DNA from: CBDCGJ01 sp965216645
GTDB lineage: Bacteria > Pseudomonadota > Alphaproteobacteria > GCA-2731375
Direction: 5' to 3'
Length of the DNA stretch: 64,000 nt
Assembly (NCBI GenBank): GCA_965216645.1
Contig: CBDCGJ010000001.1
Coordinates: forward strand, 1-64,000
In this document: positions 25,942 to 34,329 of the stretch, piece after piece
How the letters are laid out: each line of letters starts with the position of its first letter
Position numbering within the stretch: the stretch's first letter is position 1
Position numbers and translations under genes: made by a program
Notes under the pieces: generated by a model
Seen by the model: only the letters and a program-made list of their open reading frames with translations
The model's database searches: none
Told to the model about the DNA's origin: nothing

Positions 25942-27474
25942 TCACTCCGTCAATCCCAGCTTCTCCGCCAGGCCGATGCGTTGCAGTTTGCCGGTGGCGC
26001 CTTTCGGGATTTCCTCCAGAATGACGATCTTGCGCGGGGTCTTGAAATCGGCCAACCGCTCGGCGGCGAAGGCGCGCAGGGCCTTGTCGTCGGCCTCGCC
26101 GCCATCTTTCAGCACGATGGCGGCGGCGACATCCTCGCCCAGCTTGGCGTGGGGCAGGGCGAAGGTGACGGCCTGGGCCACGGCGGGGTGGTCCATCAGC
26201 ACTTCGTCGACTTCGCGGGGACTGATCTTCTCGCCGCCGCGGTTGATGATTTCCTTCAGGCGACCGGTGATCTGCAAGTAGCCGTCGCCGTCGAACTTGC
26301 CCTGGTCGCCGGTGCGGAACCAGCCGTCGGTGAAGGCGATGGCGTTGGCCGACGGGTTTTCGAGATAGCCAGCGGTGACATTGTCGCCACGGATGACGAT
26401 CTCGCCGGTTTCCTCCCGCCCGAGCAGCGTGCCGTCGCTTTCGCTCATGATCGCGACCTCCGGTCCGGCGGCGATACCGACCGATCCCGCCTTGCGCGCC
26501 GCCGGCGGTAGCGGGTTCGAAGCCATCTGATGGGCCGCCTCGGTCATGCCGTATGCTTCGATGACCGGCACCTGGAAAGTCTCCTCCAGCTCCGCCATCA
26601 CCTGCGGCGGCAGCGAGGACGATGACGAGCGGATTAGACGCAGTGGCACTTTGTCGACGATCTCCCGGTTCCGGCCCGCACGGGAAAGGATCGTCTGATG
26701 CATGGTCGGCACCGCCGTATACCAGGTTGGCCGCACTTCTTTGGCCTGAGCGAAGAAACTCAGGGCGTTGAAGCCCGGCGCGCAATGGACGGAGGCGCCG
26801 GCGCAGAGACTGGCGGAGACCGCCGCGATCAGCCCGTGGATATGAAACAACGGCATGATGTTAAGGCAGCGGTCCTCCGGCGTCAGCGCTAAGGTGGTCG
26901 CGATGTTGAAGGCGGAGGCGCAGATATTGCGCTGGCTTAGCGGTACCATCTTCGGCCGCGACGTGGTGCCGGAGGTGTGCAGGATCAAAGCGACGTCGTC
27001 CGGTCCGGCGAAACCGCTGGCCTTGTGGTCGCCGAGGTTGGCCTCCAGTCCGCTGAGCGTGAAGGCGCCTGCGGGACCGTCGGCGGCGGCGCTCAGTTCG
27101 AAGATGTCGATCCCTGTTGCGTTCGCCACCTCGACAGCTGGCGAATTGCTGCCGGCTTCGACGATCAACGCCTTGGGCTTCAGATCGTCGAGATAGAAGT
27201 CGAATTCGTCCTTCTTATAGCCGGGGTTGAGCGGTGCCGTGGTCGCCGTCGCCGCGACCGTCACGAAAGCCGCCGCCATTTCTGGCCCGTTCGGCAAGAC
27301 GATGGCGACCCGGTCGTTACGCGCCAGGCCGACGCTGTTGAACCCGGCGGCCAGTTCCACGGCCATTTGACGAAGCGCACGAAAAGTCAAAGCCGGTCGG
27401 CCGGGCGCGCCGATTGCCGGCGCGTCGTCGTCGCCATGGTTCAATAGACCGATCATGTCAGCGGGTTTTTGCAT
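25942..27474 (-). CDS. Acyl-CoA ligase (AMP-binding family), oxalyl-CoA synthetase-like
   Basis: 510 residues. ATP-dependent activation of a carboxylic acid to its CoA ester through an acyl-adenylate. Core motifs: LILHTSGTTSRPKMVP (P-loop), EAYGMTEAAHQ (A5), WFRTGDQGKFDGDGYLQITGRLKEIINRGGEKISPREVDEV (A7-A8), and the C-terminal Lys in PKGATGKLQR that completes adenylation. The overall look is close to the PCS60/AAE3 oxalate-CoA ligase group, but substrate calling from sequence alone is weak. It starts an operon with the alpha/beta hydrolase. Confidence 0.88.
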   Translation of the reverse strand: MQKPADMIGLLNHGDDDAPAIGAPGRPALTFRALRQMAVELAAGFNSVGLARNDRVAIVLPNGPEMAAAFVTVAATATTAPLNPGYKKDEFDFYLDDLKPKALIVEAGSNSPAVEVANATGIDIFELSAAADGPAGAFTLSGLEANLGDHKASGFAGPDDVALILHTSGTTSRPKMVPLSQRNICASAFNIATTLALTPEDRCLNIMPLFHIHGLIAAVSASLCAGASVHCAPGFNALSFFAQAKEVRPTWYTAVPTMHQTILSRAGRNREIVDKVPLRLIRSSSSSLPPQVMAELEETFQVPVIEAYGMTEAAHQMASNPLPPAARKAGSVGIAAGPEVAIMSESDGTLLGREETGEIVIRGDNVTAGYLENPSANAIAFTDGWFRTGDQGKFDGDGYLQITGRLKEIINRGGEKISPREVDEVLMDHPAVAQAVTFALPHAKLGEDVAAAIVLKDGGEADDKALRAFAAERLADFKTPRKIVILEEIPKGATGKLQRIGLAEKLGLTE

Positions 27475-27547
27475 TCGAGATCTCGTCGCCTTTGTGAAGT
27501 ATCGTTACCGACCGCAAAATGAGCGATCAGAGGAGCCGGGTCAACGA

Positions 27548-27868
27548 CTAGACCAGCCGATCGCTAATGCCGAGATGGGCTGGCGCGGTCTTTCGACGTT
27601 GGCGGTAGACGGATACCAGTTCGCCATGTACCGCCGCCGAACGGGTGGGTGCGGGCGGCACGATCTGTTGTGCGATGAACTGGGCCATAAATGTGCTGGA
27701 GTAGTGCTGCTGATCCAAACGATACGCGGGTCCGCCCGACACCGCGATGCGGTCCGCCGGCACAACGGCACGGCTTTCGCCGCCAGTCGTCTGGGCTTGC
27801 GTCGAGGTCTGATCCGGCCAGACCAATATCAATGTGCCGATAGCGGGAGCGACGGCCATGAAATTCAC
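27548..27868 (-). CDS. Hypothetical small exported protein
   Basis: A 106-residue frame on the minus strand between the acyl-CoA ligase and phaR. It begins with a hydrophobic stretch (FMAVAPAIGTLILVW) followed by polar residues, like a weak signal peptide or anchor, then LDQQHYSSTFMAQFIAQQIV. There is no clear ribosome site; GTG 27868 and ATG 27859 are both possible. I recognise no family. It may not be a real gene, in which case 27475-27990 is a 516-bp spacer in which I see nothing else. Confidence 0.35.
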   Translation of the reverse strand: MNFMAVAPAIGTLILVWPDQTSTQAQTTGGESRAVVPADRIAVSGGPAYRLDQQHYSSTFMAQFIAQQIVPPAPTRSAAVHGELVSVYRQRRKTAPAHLGISDRLV

Positions 27869-27990
27869 ACTGCATTACGGGAAAGCGTACAAGCGACAGA
27901 ACGTACGAAAGGGTCACTCTATCGTGGCGATCCCGGCACCGCAAAGTTTGCTTTGGCGGGACAATTCAGATGTGATCGAATGTGAACGGG

Positions 27991-28605
27991 TCAGTTTTTC
28001 GCCAGTTTTTCGATCTGACTTTGCATTTCCGCCATTTGCTTGCGTAGAAGATCGAGGGTTTCGGCGGTCTCGTCGTTATCCGGCTTCGTCGCTTCAGATT
28101 TCGGCGCTTGCCGGCCGTTACCGGAATTACCGGGGCTGCCTGTGGCCAGGAAGGGATTCATCATCCGCATGGTCTGCTCGAACATCGCCAAATTCTGCCG
28201 GCCGAGCTTCTCCATCTCCTTGATCGGCAACATGCCGCCAAAGGCATTGGCGACATAGTCGCGCATTTCCTCCTGGTTATGGGCGAAGGCCTCCATGGTG
28301 GCTTCAAGGTAGTTGGGCACGACCGGTTGCAGACTGTCGCCGTAGAAGCCGATGATTTTCTTAAGAAAATTGATCGGCAGCATGTTCTGACCCTTGCTCT
28401 CTTCCTCGAAGATGATCTGGGTCAGGACGGAGTGGGTGATATCCTCGCCGGATTTCGCGTCATAAACGACAAAATCCTCGCCATCCTTCACCATTTGGCA
28501 AAGATGATCGAGGGTCACATAACTGCTGGAAGCGGTGTTGTAGAGACGCCGATTGGCGTACTTCTTAATGACGATGGGATCGCCGGACGGATCGGCTTTG
28601 GCCAC
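27991..28605 (-). CDS. phaR: Polyhydroxyalkanoate synthesis repressor PhaR
   Basis: 204 residues from GTG 28605, with GAGG 8 bp upstream; a longer frame from 28677 lacks support. The N-terminal PHB accumulation regulator DNA-binding domain is unmistakable (IVIKKYANRRLYNTASSSYVTLDHLCQMVKDGEDF, then DAKSGEDITHSVLTQIIFEEE). A PHB-accumulation domain follows (FYGDSLQPVVPNYLEATMEAF), then a charged C-terminal coiled-coil segment (LDLLRKQMAEMQSQIEKL). PhaR binds PHB granules and represses phasin genes and itself. The phaA-phaB genes are 8 kb away on the other strand. A TTGCGC-T-GCGCAA palindrome upstream suggests autoregulation. Confidence 0.93.
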   Translation of the reverse strand: MAKADPSGDPIVIKKYANRRLYNTASSSYVTLDHLCQMVKDGEDFVVYDAKSGEDITHSVLTQIIFEEESKGQNMLPINFLKKIIGFYGDSLQPVVPNYLEATMEAFAHNQEEMRDYVANAFGGMLPIKEMEKLGRQNLAMFEQTMRMMNPFLATGSPGNSGNGRQAPKSEATKPDNDETAETLDLLRKQMAEMQSQIEKLAKN

Positions 28606-28642
28606 GCTGCCACCTCTATCGCGAGAACGGGGCGCATAAATG

Positions 28643-28673
28643 TTGCGCTGCGCAAGACTTATATTGCATTGCG
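28643..28673. promoter_or_regulatory. phaR: Candidate PhaR operator upstream of phaR
   Basis: Perfect inverted repeat TTGCGC-T-GCGCAA at 28643-28655, followed by a second TTGCATTGCG-type site at 28664-28673. The TGC-N3-GC(A/G) pattern resembles TGC-rich sites reported for alphaproteobacterial PhaR, and a similar TGCAGTGCA lies before phaA. The site is about 40 bp upstream of the phaR start. Confidence 0.5.
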
Positions 28674-28764
28674 CCAAGCACTGGCAAGGGCTTTGAAAAC
28701 CCCCGTTCGCCGCGCGTTATGGGCGACAATCGGTGATACTCGCCGCCGGAACAAAAATTGTTGG

Positions 28765-29193
28765 CTATTCCGGAAGGGTCTCGCCGGAACCGCCAAACTC
28801 TGCCGGCAGGTCCTTGAACTTCGGCAATCCATCCTTCACGGTCAGGGTTTTCATGCCATAGAACACATGTAGCGCGGGTTCGTAGTCGAAATCCGGGATC
28901 ACGTTGGCGAAGACGTCGATCAATCCCATCTTCGGATGGTTGCTGATGACCCGACCGCCGCAGGTTTTGCAGAACTTCCGGTCGGCCCGATCTGTGCGGT
29001 TAAAAGTGGCGAGATTATCCTCACCCTTGGTGACCTTGACACTTTCCGGTGGCCATAGAGTGAAGGCGTTGATCGGTGCGGAGGCCCACTCGACACAGTC
29101 GTCGCAATGGCAATAGCCCATGGCCGCCGGCGCTCCCGTCACCTCGATCTCGACGGCGCCGCAAAAACACTTACCTTTAACGGTATCACTCAT
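28765..29193 (-). CDS. GFA family protein (CENP-V/GFA domain)
   Basis: 142 residues from ATG 29193, which follows GGGAGGAA. Zinc-binding cysteines of the GFA fold are visible as CFCGAVE, CHCDDC and FCKTCGGRV, the same arrangement as glutathione-dependent formaldehyde-activating enzyme relatives. The C-terminal half (NVIPDFDYEPALHVFYGMK) is typical. Most members have no proven activity, so a formaldehyde role is not implied. It is a single-gene unit upstream of phaR and divergent from the MFS transporter. Confidence 0.85.
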   Translation of the reverse strand: MSDTVKGKCFCGAVEIEVTGAPAAMGYCHCDDCVEWASAPINAFTLWPPESVKVTKGEDNLATFNRTDRADRKFCKTCGGRVISNHPKMGLIDVFANVIPDFDYEPALHVFYGMKTLTVKDGLPKFKDLPAEFGGSGETLPE

Positions 29194-29302
29194 GAGTTCC
29201 TCCCGTTTTGGCGTAATTGCCTCACATGTCCCTGTAATTAGCGGACGGGAAATGGTAGCCGATTCGCCGTCACCGGTCACCATTTCTTGATCCGGTCTTA
29301 GG

Positions 29303-30490
29303 ATGGCGTATAGTACGCCGCCTCCCGCAGTAGAAAATCCATTGTCTGGCCAATCCGTCAATTCACCGGCTTCAATCGGCCGGAAACTCGCATTCCTTAA
29401 CGTTCAAGCCTCGACGGTCTTGTCCATCGTGCTTATGGGCGACGCGCTGATCTATGCGGTCCTACCAGTGATGGCGCATGAGTTCGGCGTGACGGCGTTT
29501 TGGGTCGGCGTGCTGCTCTCGGTCAACCGGTTCGCCCGGCTGATCATCAATTTCTCGCTGGTTCGGCTTAGCCACCATCTCGATTTGCGCGGCATGGCGA
29601 TCGCCGGCGCGGCGCTGGGGGCGCTGTCGACCATCGGCTACGGACTGCTGTCCGGCGTCTGGCTGTTGCTGATCGCCCGTATCCTGTGGGGTGTCTCCTT
29701 CTCCATGCTGCGGCTGGCGACCCAGGGTTATGCGACATTGGATCAAAAGGTGATGGCGCGCTATCTCGGGCTCAGCGCCTCGGTCGTCGAAGTCGGACCG
29801 GTGCTCGTCTATAGCCTTGGGGTCTGGCTGGTCAACTTAATCGGTCCGCGCGAGACCTTTCTGATATTGGGCCTCTTCGGCCTGATCGCTTTATGGCCGG
29901 CTTTGCGCTTGCCGGCGGATATCGAGACCGCGCCGCCCCGGCGCGCCATTCGGCGGCCCCGCTTCGAAGACCTGGTCGCCTTCGTCACCGTATTCGCCCG
30001 CGGCGGTATCTTCATGACGACCGCTTCCCTGCTGTTCTATGGCGGCGAGGGGACGGCCGGCATGGCCGTGATGCTTGGCGGTCTCGTCTTGCTGGGGCCG
30101 CGCTTGTTCCGCCTCGCGGCCTCGCCCCTGATCGGGTATGTGGCGGACCGGGCCGGTATCGTGACCTGCTATCTGGTCGGCATGGGGCTCGGCGGCGGCG
30201 GTTTCGTCTTGGTCGGCATGGATTTCGTCGTCCCGGGATTGATGATGATCATTGTCGGCGGCACCGTCTCGACCATGTTGCTGCCGGCCGTTGCGGTACA
30301 GCGGGGCGGCGATGAAACCTTGCTGGACCTGGCTTCAATCGCGACGTGGGGCGATCTTGGATCGGCCCTCGGCGCTTTTGCCGGCGGCGCTCTGGTCGCG
30401 TACTTCTCTCTCGGATCCCTCTATCTCGGCATGGGCGCCGTGCTGGTGCTTCTGACCATGCTTGAAATCATCTTGCTGATCCGCCGTTAG
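29303..30490 (+). CDS. MFS transporter
   Basis: 395 residues with about 12 predicted membrane helices, for example ALIYAVLPVMAHEFGVTAFWVGVLL, GALSTIGYGLLSGVWLLLIARILWGVSFS, MAVMLGGLVLLGPRLF and GMGAVLVLLTMLEIILLI. The loop between helices 2 and 3 (RLSHHLDLRGM) and its counterpart GYVADRAG fit the major facilitator pattern. The N-terminal 25 residues are polar, and ATG 29303 is probably the start, although a later one cannot be excluded. The substrate cannot be deduced; an exporter role is common in this subgroup. The gene is 65 bp before the crotonase on the same strand. Confidence 0.83.
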   Translation: MAYSTPPPAVENPLSGQSVNSPASIGRKLAFLNVQASTVLSIVLMGDALIYAVLPVMAHEFGVTAFWVGVLLSVNRFARLIINFSLVRLSHHLDLRGMAIAGAALGALSTIGYGLLSGVWLLLIARILWGVSFSMLRLATQGYATLDQKVMARYLGLSASVVEVGPVLVYSLGVWLVNLIGPRETFLILGLFGLIALWPALRLPADIETAPPRRAIRRPRFEDLVAFVTVFARGGIFMTTASLLFYGGEGTAGMAVMLGGLVLLGPRLFRLAASPLIGYVADRAGIVTCYLVGMGLGGGGFVLVGMDFVVPGLMMIIVGGTVSTMLLPAVAVQRGGDETLLDLASIATWGDLGSALGAFAGGALVAYFSLGSLYLGMGAVLVLLTMLEIILLIRR

Positions 30491-30555
30491 CTCGTTTGCC
30501 AGCCGGGAAGGTGGCTGGCACTCTATGACGATCCGCAACTTTCGGAAGCAACGCG

Positions 30556-31344
30556 ATGTTCGACGAATATACGACGATGAAATTCGACCGCGACGGCCGG
30601 ATCCTGACGATCACCCTCGACAATGGCAAAGTCAACGGCGTCAACGAAGCCATGCACCGGGAACTCTCCCGCGTCTTTCTCGAGGCCCAGGACGATCCGG
30701 ACAGCGATCTGATAATCCTAACCGGCGCCAACCGGGCTTTTTGCGCCGGCGGCGACATGGACTGGTTCGAGGAGCATATCCGCAATCCCCGTTCTTTCCG
30801 GATAATGCTGCCGGAAGCGAAGCGGATCGTCACCTCGCTGTTGGACATGGAAAAGCCGATCATCTGCCGGCTGAATGGTGCGGCGGCCGGTCTCGGTGCC
30901 ACTATCGCGTTGATGTGCGATGTGATCGTCGCGGTGGACAGCGCCTTGATCGGCGATCCCCATGTCAAAGTCGGTCTCGTCGCCGGCGACGGCGGGGCGA
31001 TCATTTGGCCACAGTTGATCGGATTCGCCCGGGCCAAGGAACTGCTGATGACCGGCGACATGGTGCCGGCACCGGACGCTGCCGCGATGGGATTGATCAA
31101 CTATGCCGTTCCAACGGACGCGCTGGACGACAAAGTGGCCGAAATCGCCGGTAAGATCCTGGGCAATCCGCGCTGGGCTGTGCGTTGGACCAAGACCGTG
31201 GCCAACATCCCCTTGAAGGAACTGGCCGCTCGTCTGGCCGATCCTGCGATCGCTTACGAAAACATCAGCAACACGCTGGAGGACCGCAAGGAAGCCGTCG
31301 CCGCCTTCATCGAGAAGCGGCCAGGCAATTACAAAGGCGATTAG
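30556..31344 (+). CDS. Enoyl-CoA hydratase/isomerase family protein
   Basis: 262 residues of crotonase fold. Oxyanion motifs: FCAGGDMDWF and CRLNGAAAGLGATIALMCDVIVAVDSALIGDPHVKVGLVAGDGGAIIW. The GLVAGDGGA stretch replaces the usual catalytic Glu-containing GxxPxxG segment of classical hydratases, so the reaction may be isomerisation, hydrolysis or another CoA chemistry. The stop codon overlaps that of the convergent DUF4864 gene by 4 bp. Confidence 0.85.
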   Translation: MFDEYTTMKFDRDGRILTITLDNGKVNGVNEAMHRELSRVFLEAQDDPDSDLIILTGANRAFCAGGDMDWFEEHIRNPRSFRIMLPEAKRIVTSLLDMEKPIICRLNGAAAGLGATIALMCDVIVAVDSALIGDPHVKVGLVAGDGGAIIWPQLIGFARAKELLMTGDMVPAPDAAAMGLINYAVPTDALDDKVAEIAGKILGNPRWAVRWTKTVANIPLKELAARLADPAIAYENISNTLEDRKEAVAAFIEKRPGNYKGD

Positions 31345-31763
31345 GCGCTTTCCTCCCCAACGTCGAGCAGGCGGCAGCCGTTGATGCGCCAATGACCGGT
31401 GTCGTCCTTGATCATGGTGTAGAGGGCTAACCGATTGCGGCCGTTCTGACCGGTCAGCCTGACGATTTGCACCAATCCGCCGTCGATTTCCGTGAGCCGG
31501 TCGAATTGCGCGGTGCGGTGGCGATAGACTTCCGGATAGCCGCCGCGAACCATGGTCATGAAGCGGTCCGCGTCGCCGAACAAACGTCGAATCGCCGGCG
31601 ACGCGAAGGAGAAGGCCTTGATCCCATCGTCCGCGAGGAATGCCTGTAACTGCTGCCCGATGACATCCCGAATGGCCGCGCGGTCCGCCGCCGCGACCTG
31701 CGCCTTGGCGGGCAGGACGGGTAGGCACAGAATCATTAGGACAAAGAAAAAACGTCTGGTCAT
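31341..31763 (-). CDS. DUF4864 domain protein, exported
   Basis: 140 residues from ATG 31763, preceded by GGGAGA; a longer frame to 31853 has no ribosome site. A clear signal peptide opens it (MTRRFFFVLMILCLPVLPAKAQ, cleavage likely after AKA). The mature part (DRAAIRDVIGQQLQAFLADDGIKAFSFASPAIRRLFGD, MVRGGYPEVYRHRTAQF, MIKDDTGHWRINGCRL) fits the NTF2-like DUF4864 family of unknown function. It is convergent with the crotonase (4-bp overlap) and divergent from the isochorismatase-like gene, with 62 bp between starts. Confidence 0.78.
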   Translation of the reverse strand: MTRRFFFVLMILCLPVLPAKAQVAAADRAAIRDVIGQQLQAFLADDGIKAFSFASPAIRRLFGDADRFMTMVRGGYPEVYRHRTAQFDRLTEIDGGLVQIVRLTGQNGRNRLALYTMIKDDTGHWRINGCRLLDVGEESA

Positions 31764-31825
31764 GGTTGTCTCCCGGTTGAACCGACGCATCCAACTGCCG
31801 CAAGATAGCAGAAAGGATACGCTAT

Positions 31826-32440
31826 ATGGGACCGTCCACCGCGCTGGTCGCACTGCATTACCAGAACGAAAACTGCCATCCTGACGGCCGGATTAAAGTC
31901 GGGATCGGTCCCGACAGCGACTGGCGGGAGGCGCGTTTGGCAAATGCGCGACGTCTGTTCGCGGGCTTGCGCGCTGTTGCGGTCCCGATCGTCTATGTCC
32001 GCCTGGCGGTGCCGCCCGACTATCGCGGCGTTATCGTGAATACGCCGCTGATCGAGGATTGGATCAAACTCGGCGCCTGGAAGGAGGGGACCTGGGGAAC
32101 CGAGTTCGTCGCCGGCCTCGGTCCGGCGGACGATGAATATGTGGTCACCCATACGCGGAACAGCGGCTTTCACAATTCGACGTTGGAAGAGATCTTGTTT
32201 TCCCTGCAAGTCCGCCGTTTGATCTGCGCTGGCGTATCCACCGCCTACGCGGTGGAGGGGACGGTGCGGCAGGCGACCGACATCGGCTACCATGTTTGGG
32301 TCGCGGCCGACGCCTGCTCGACCGCAACGGCGGTACAGCATGAAGCGGCATTGCGCGCGATGTCGGCGATCGCCGACATAAAAACCGTTGACGACATATT
32401 GACCGAATTGCAGAACGAGAACCGAAAGGAAAATGAATGA
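31826..32440 (+). CDS. Isochorismatase-like hydrolase fold protein lacking the catalytic triad
   Basis: 204 residues of the cysteine hydrolase (isochorismatase-like) fold. The family triad is Asp-Lys-Cys. Here the opening ALVALHYQNENCHPDG aligns with the usual LLVIDMQNDF and has His11 for Asp. VVTHTRNSGFHNSTL has His109 where the Lys should be. AGVSTAYAVEGT aligns with GxxTNxCVxxT and has Ala142 for the nucleophilic Cys. It is therefore unlikely to work as a classical nicotinamidase or isochorismatase. The frame is intact, with a good ribosome site (AAAGGA) and a 4-bp stop/start overlap with the VOC gene, so it is probably functional in another way. Confidence 0.82.
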   Translation: MGPSTALVALHYQNENCHPDGRIKVGIGPDSDWREARLANARRLFAGLRAVAVPIVYVRLAVPPDYRGVIVNTPLIEDWIKLGAWKEGTWGTEFVAGLGPADDEYVVTHTRNSGFHNSTLEEILFSLQVRRLICAGVSTAYAVEGTVRQATDIGYHVWVAADACSTATAVQHEAALRAMSAIADIKTVDDILTELQNENRKENE

Positions 32441-32832
32441 TCGATCATTTAAGCACCTACGCCACCGACTTCGACGCCAGCAAGTCGTTCTACGACGCCG
32501 TCTTCGCCGCTCTTGGCTATAGTGTGCAGATGGAAATGAAAGCCGAGTGGGATCAGGATTTCCCCAATCACCGCCTCTGCGCCTATGGGCCGGAAGGCCG
32601 GCCGATCTACTGGGTGGTCGAGGTGCGCGATGCCTTCACGCCGCGCCATGTCGCCTTTACCGCGCCGGACCGGGCGACCGTCGATGCCTTTCACGCGGCC
32701 GGGCTGGCGGCCGGCGGCCGCGATCACGGCGCGCCGGGACCGCGGGAAATTTATCACCCCGACTATTACGGCGGATTTCTGCTCGATCCCGACGGTAACA
32801 ATGTGGAAGCCGTTTGCCACATACCGGCCTAA
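32437..32832 (+). CDS. VOC family protein (glyoxalase/bleomycin-resistance fold)
   Basis: 131 residues. Paired beta-alpha-beta-beta-beta modules are visible: MIDHLSTYATDFDASKSFYDAVFAALGY in the first half, PRHVAFTAPDRATVDAFHAAGLAAGG and YYGGFLLDPDGNNVEAVCH in the second. Candidate metal ligands are His4, His73-type residues in PRHVAF and Glu near the C-terminus (NNVEAVC). The start codon overlaps the upstream stop (ATGA), so it is coupled to the isochorismatase-like gene. The substrate is unknown. Confidence 0.84.
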   Translation: MIDHLSTYATDFDASKSFYDAVFAALGYSVQMEMKAEWDQDFPNHRLCAYGPEGRPIYWVVEVRDAFTPRHVAFTAPDRATVDAFHAAGLAAGGRDHGAPGPREIYHPDYYGGFLLDPDGNNVEAVCHIPA

Positions 32833-32930
32833 GGGTGATGCCCGTTCGATCGCCATTGACCGAATTGCAGGCTTATGCAAGCTTTATTTTACATAACATG
32901 GCGATGCACTAAATGCGCAGGTAGGTTGTG

Positions 32931-33731
32931 ATGACTCTCAAATCCATATTTCTATCTCTATTCGGCGGTACCATAGCAGCGCTGATTTCCTGCAATGGCG
33001 TGGCGTCGCCGCAGATTCTTGCCGTAGCGCAGCAAAGCGAACCATTGACCTTCACCTGCGGCGCGCAGACCTGCATTGCGGAGCTGCGGACGATCTGCTT
33101 GGAAAAACATCGGCAAACGCCGGCGGCGGGCACGATTTATCGCGCGAAACGACCGGAAGGCTTCAAACTGCGGGCAACGGATGCGGCTGGGCGGCCCGTG
33201 ACCTTGCCGGCGGACCTGCCGCTCAGCATCACGGCGAAACGCGGTTGGGTCGCCGTCGAAGTCTCCGTGCCCAAGGCGGTTCTTGCAAAGGCCGGGGCGA
33301 CCAATCTGTCGCTCAGAACGCTGGAGGTTCTGGCCTTGCTTCCCGACGCTATTCCCGGCGACCGTTTGGCCCATGACGAGGGCGAGGTCGATCTCGCCAC
33401 CGGTCCATTGCGCAAGCTCGCAGCTTCGGTCATGGCGCAACATCCCGGCCGGATAAGCGGCGCCCGGTTCCTCTACAGCTTCGCCCAGTCGCTGTCGCCG
33501 GACGAAGCCCGCGATGCCCGAGGGGCGCCGGCCTATTGGCGTAAGTTGCGCGGCGGCATTGCGGACGGCCCGGCGGAGGCCCAACCGGTTCTGACCCGTG
33601 CGGTCAATAATTGCCACGCCATGTATCATGGACTGGAAGAACAGGTGCCCGGTTGCCTGCGTGCCTGGTCCGACAAGATGATGGTCACCGTTGGCTGGGA
33701 CTACTGGAACCAGGCCGATCAACTCTATTGA
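32931..33731 (+). CDS. Hypothetical exported protein
   Basis: 266 residues from ATG 32931. A signal peptide is likely (TLKSIFLSLFGGTIAALISCNGVASPQ). The mature protein has several Cys (FTCGAQTCIAELRTICLEKH; NNCHAMYHGLEEQVPGC) that could form disulfides, in line with periplasmic location. I recognise no family motif. The C-terminal end overlaps the alternate start of the downstream formyltransferase by about 40 bp, so the two genes are probably co-transcribed. Confidence 0.72.
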   Translation: MTLKSIFLSLFGGTIAALISCNGVASPQILAVAQQSEPLTFTCGAQTCIAELRTICLEKHRQTPAAGTIYRAKRPEGFKLRATDAAGRPVTLPADLPLSITAKRGWVAVEVSVPKAVLAKAGATNLSLRTLEVLALLPDAIPGDRLAHDEGEVDLATGPLRKLAASVMAQHPGRISGARFLYSFAQSLSPDEARDARGAPAYWRKLRGGIADGPAEAQPVLTRAVNNCHAMYHGLEEQVPGCLRAWSDKMMVTVGWDYWNQADQLY

Positions 33732-34329
33732 TCCGGTAAAGCCGGCACGACGACCCTTACGCGTCGCTTTTTTCGCTTCCGGTTACGGTAGCGGTGCCCG
33801 CCATTTGCGGCAGGTCGTCGAACGTCAACGCTTGCCGGTCGACATTGCGCTTCTGATAACCAACAAGCCGACTTGCGCCGCCGTCGAGTGGGCAAAGAGG
33901 CTCGACATTCCGATTGCCGCGTTTGGCAACGAGTTCGAGGCCGATCCCATCGATCAGGACTGCCTAGCGGTACTGCGATCTCAAGACATAGACCTGATCG
34001 TCCTAAGCGGCTTTCTCCGCATGATCGGACCGCGGGTGTTGGCCGCCTATGAAGGCCGAATACTCAACAGCCACCCGGCGTTGCTGCCGAACTATGGCGG
34101 CAAGGGCATGTATGGCTTGCATGTCCACCGCGCGGTCTTGGCCGCTGGGGAGCCGTATACCGGCGCCACGCTGCACCGGGTCGATGCCGCCTATGACGAG
34201 GGACCGATCGTGCTGCAATGCAAGGTACCGATTCAGCCTGACGATAGTCCGGAAGTTTTGTCCCGCCGGGTGATCGCGGCCGAAGGAGAACTGCTGGCCG
34301 CGCTACTGACGCAGATTGCGGTCGAATAG
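33691..34329 (+). CDS. Formyltransferase family protein (PurN-like)
   Basis: About 212 residues. The GART formyltransferase fold is clear: VAFFASGYGSGARHL at the N-terminus, IVLSGFLRMIGPRVL, and the catalytic segment ILNSHPALLPNYGGKGMYG with Asn and His, then HRVDAAYDEGPIVLQ with the catalytic Asp. It therefore keeps the full Asn-His-Asp set of 10-formyl-THF-using glycinamide ribonucleotide transformylases. The substrate loop GSGARH differs from the PurN GSN pattern, and no purine genes are nearby, so the acceptor could differ. The only in-frame start upstream is TTG 33691, inside the previous gene. The end overlaps the convergent hydrolase by 27 bp. Confidence 0.8.
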   Translation: MAGTTGTRPINSIDPVKPARRPLRVAFFASGYGSGARHLRQVVERQRLPVDIALLITNKPTCAAVEWAKRLDIPIAAFGNEFEADPIDQDCLAVLRSQDIDLIVLSGFLRMIGPRVLAAYEGRILNSHPALLPNYGGKGMYGLHVHRAVLAAGEPYTGATLHRVDAAYDEGPIVLQCKVPIQPDDSPEVLSRRVIAAEGELLAALLTQIAVE

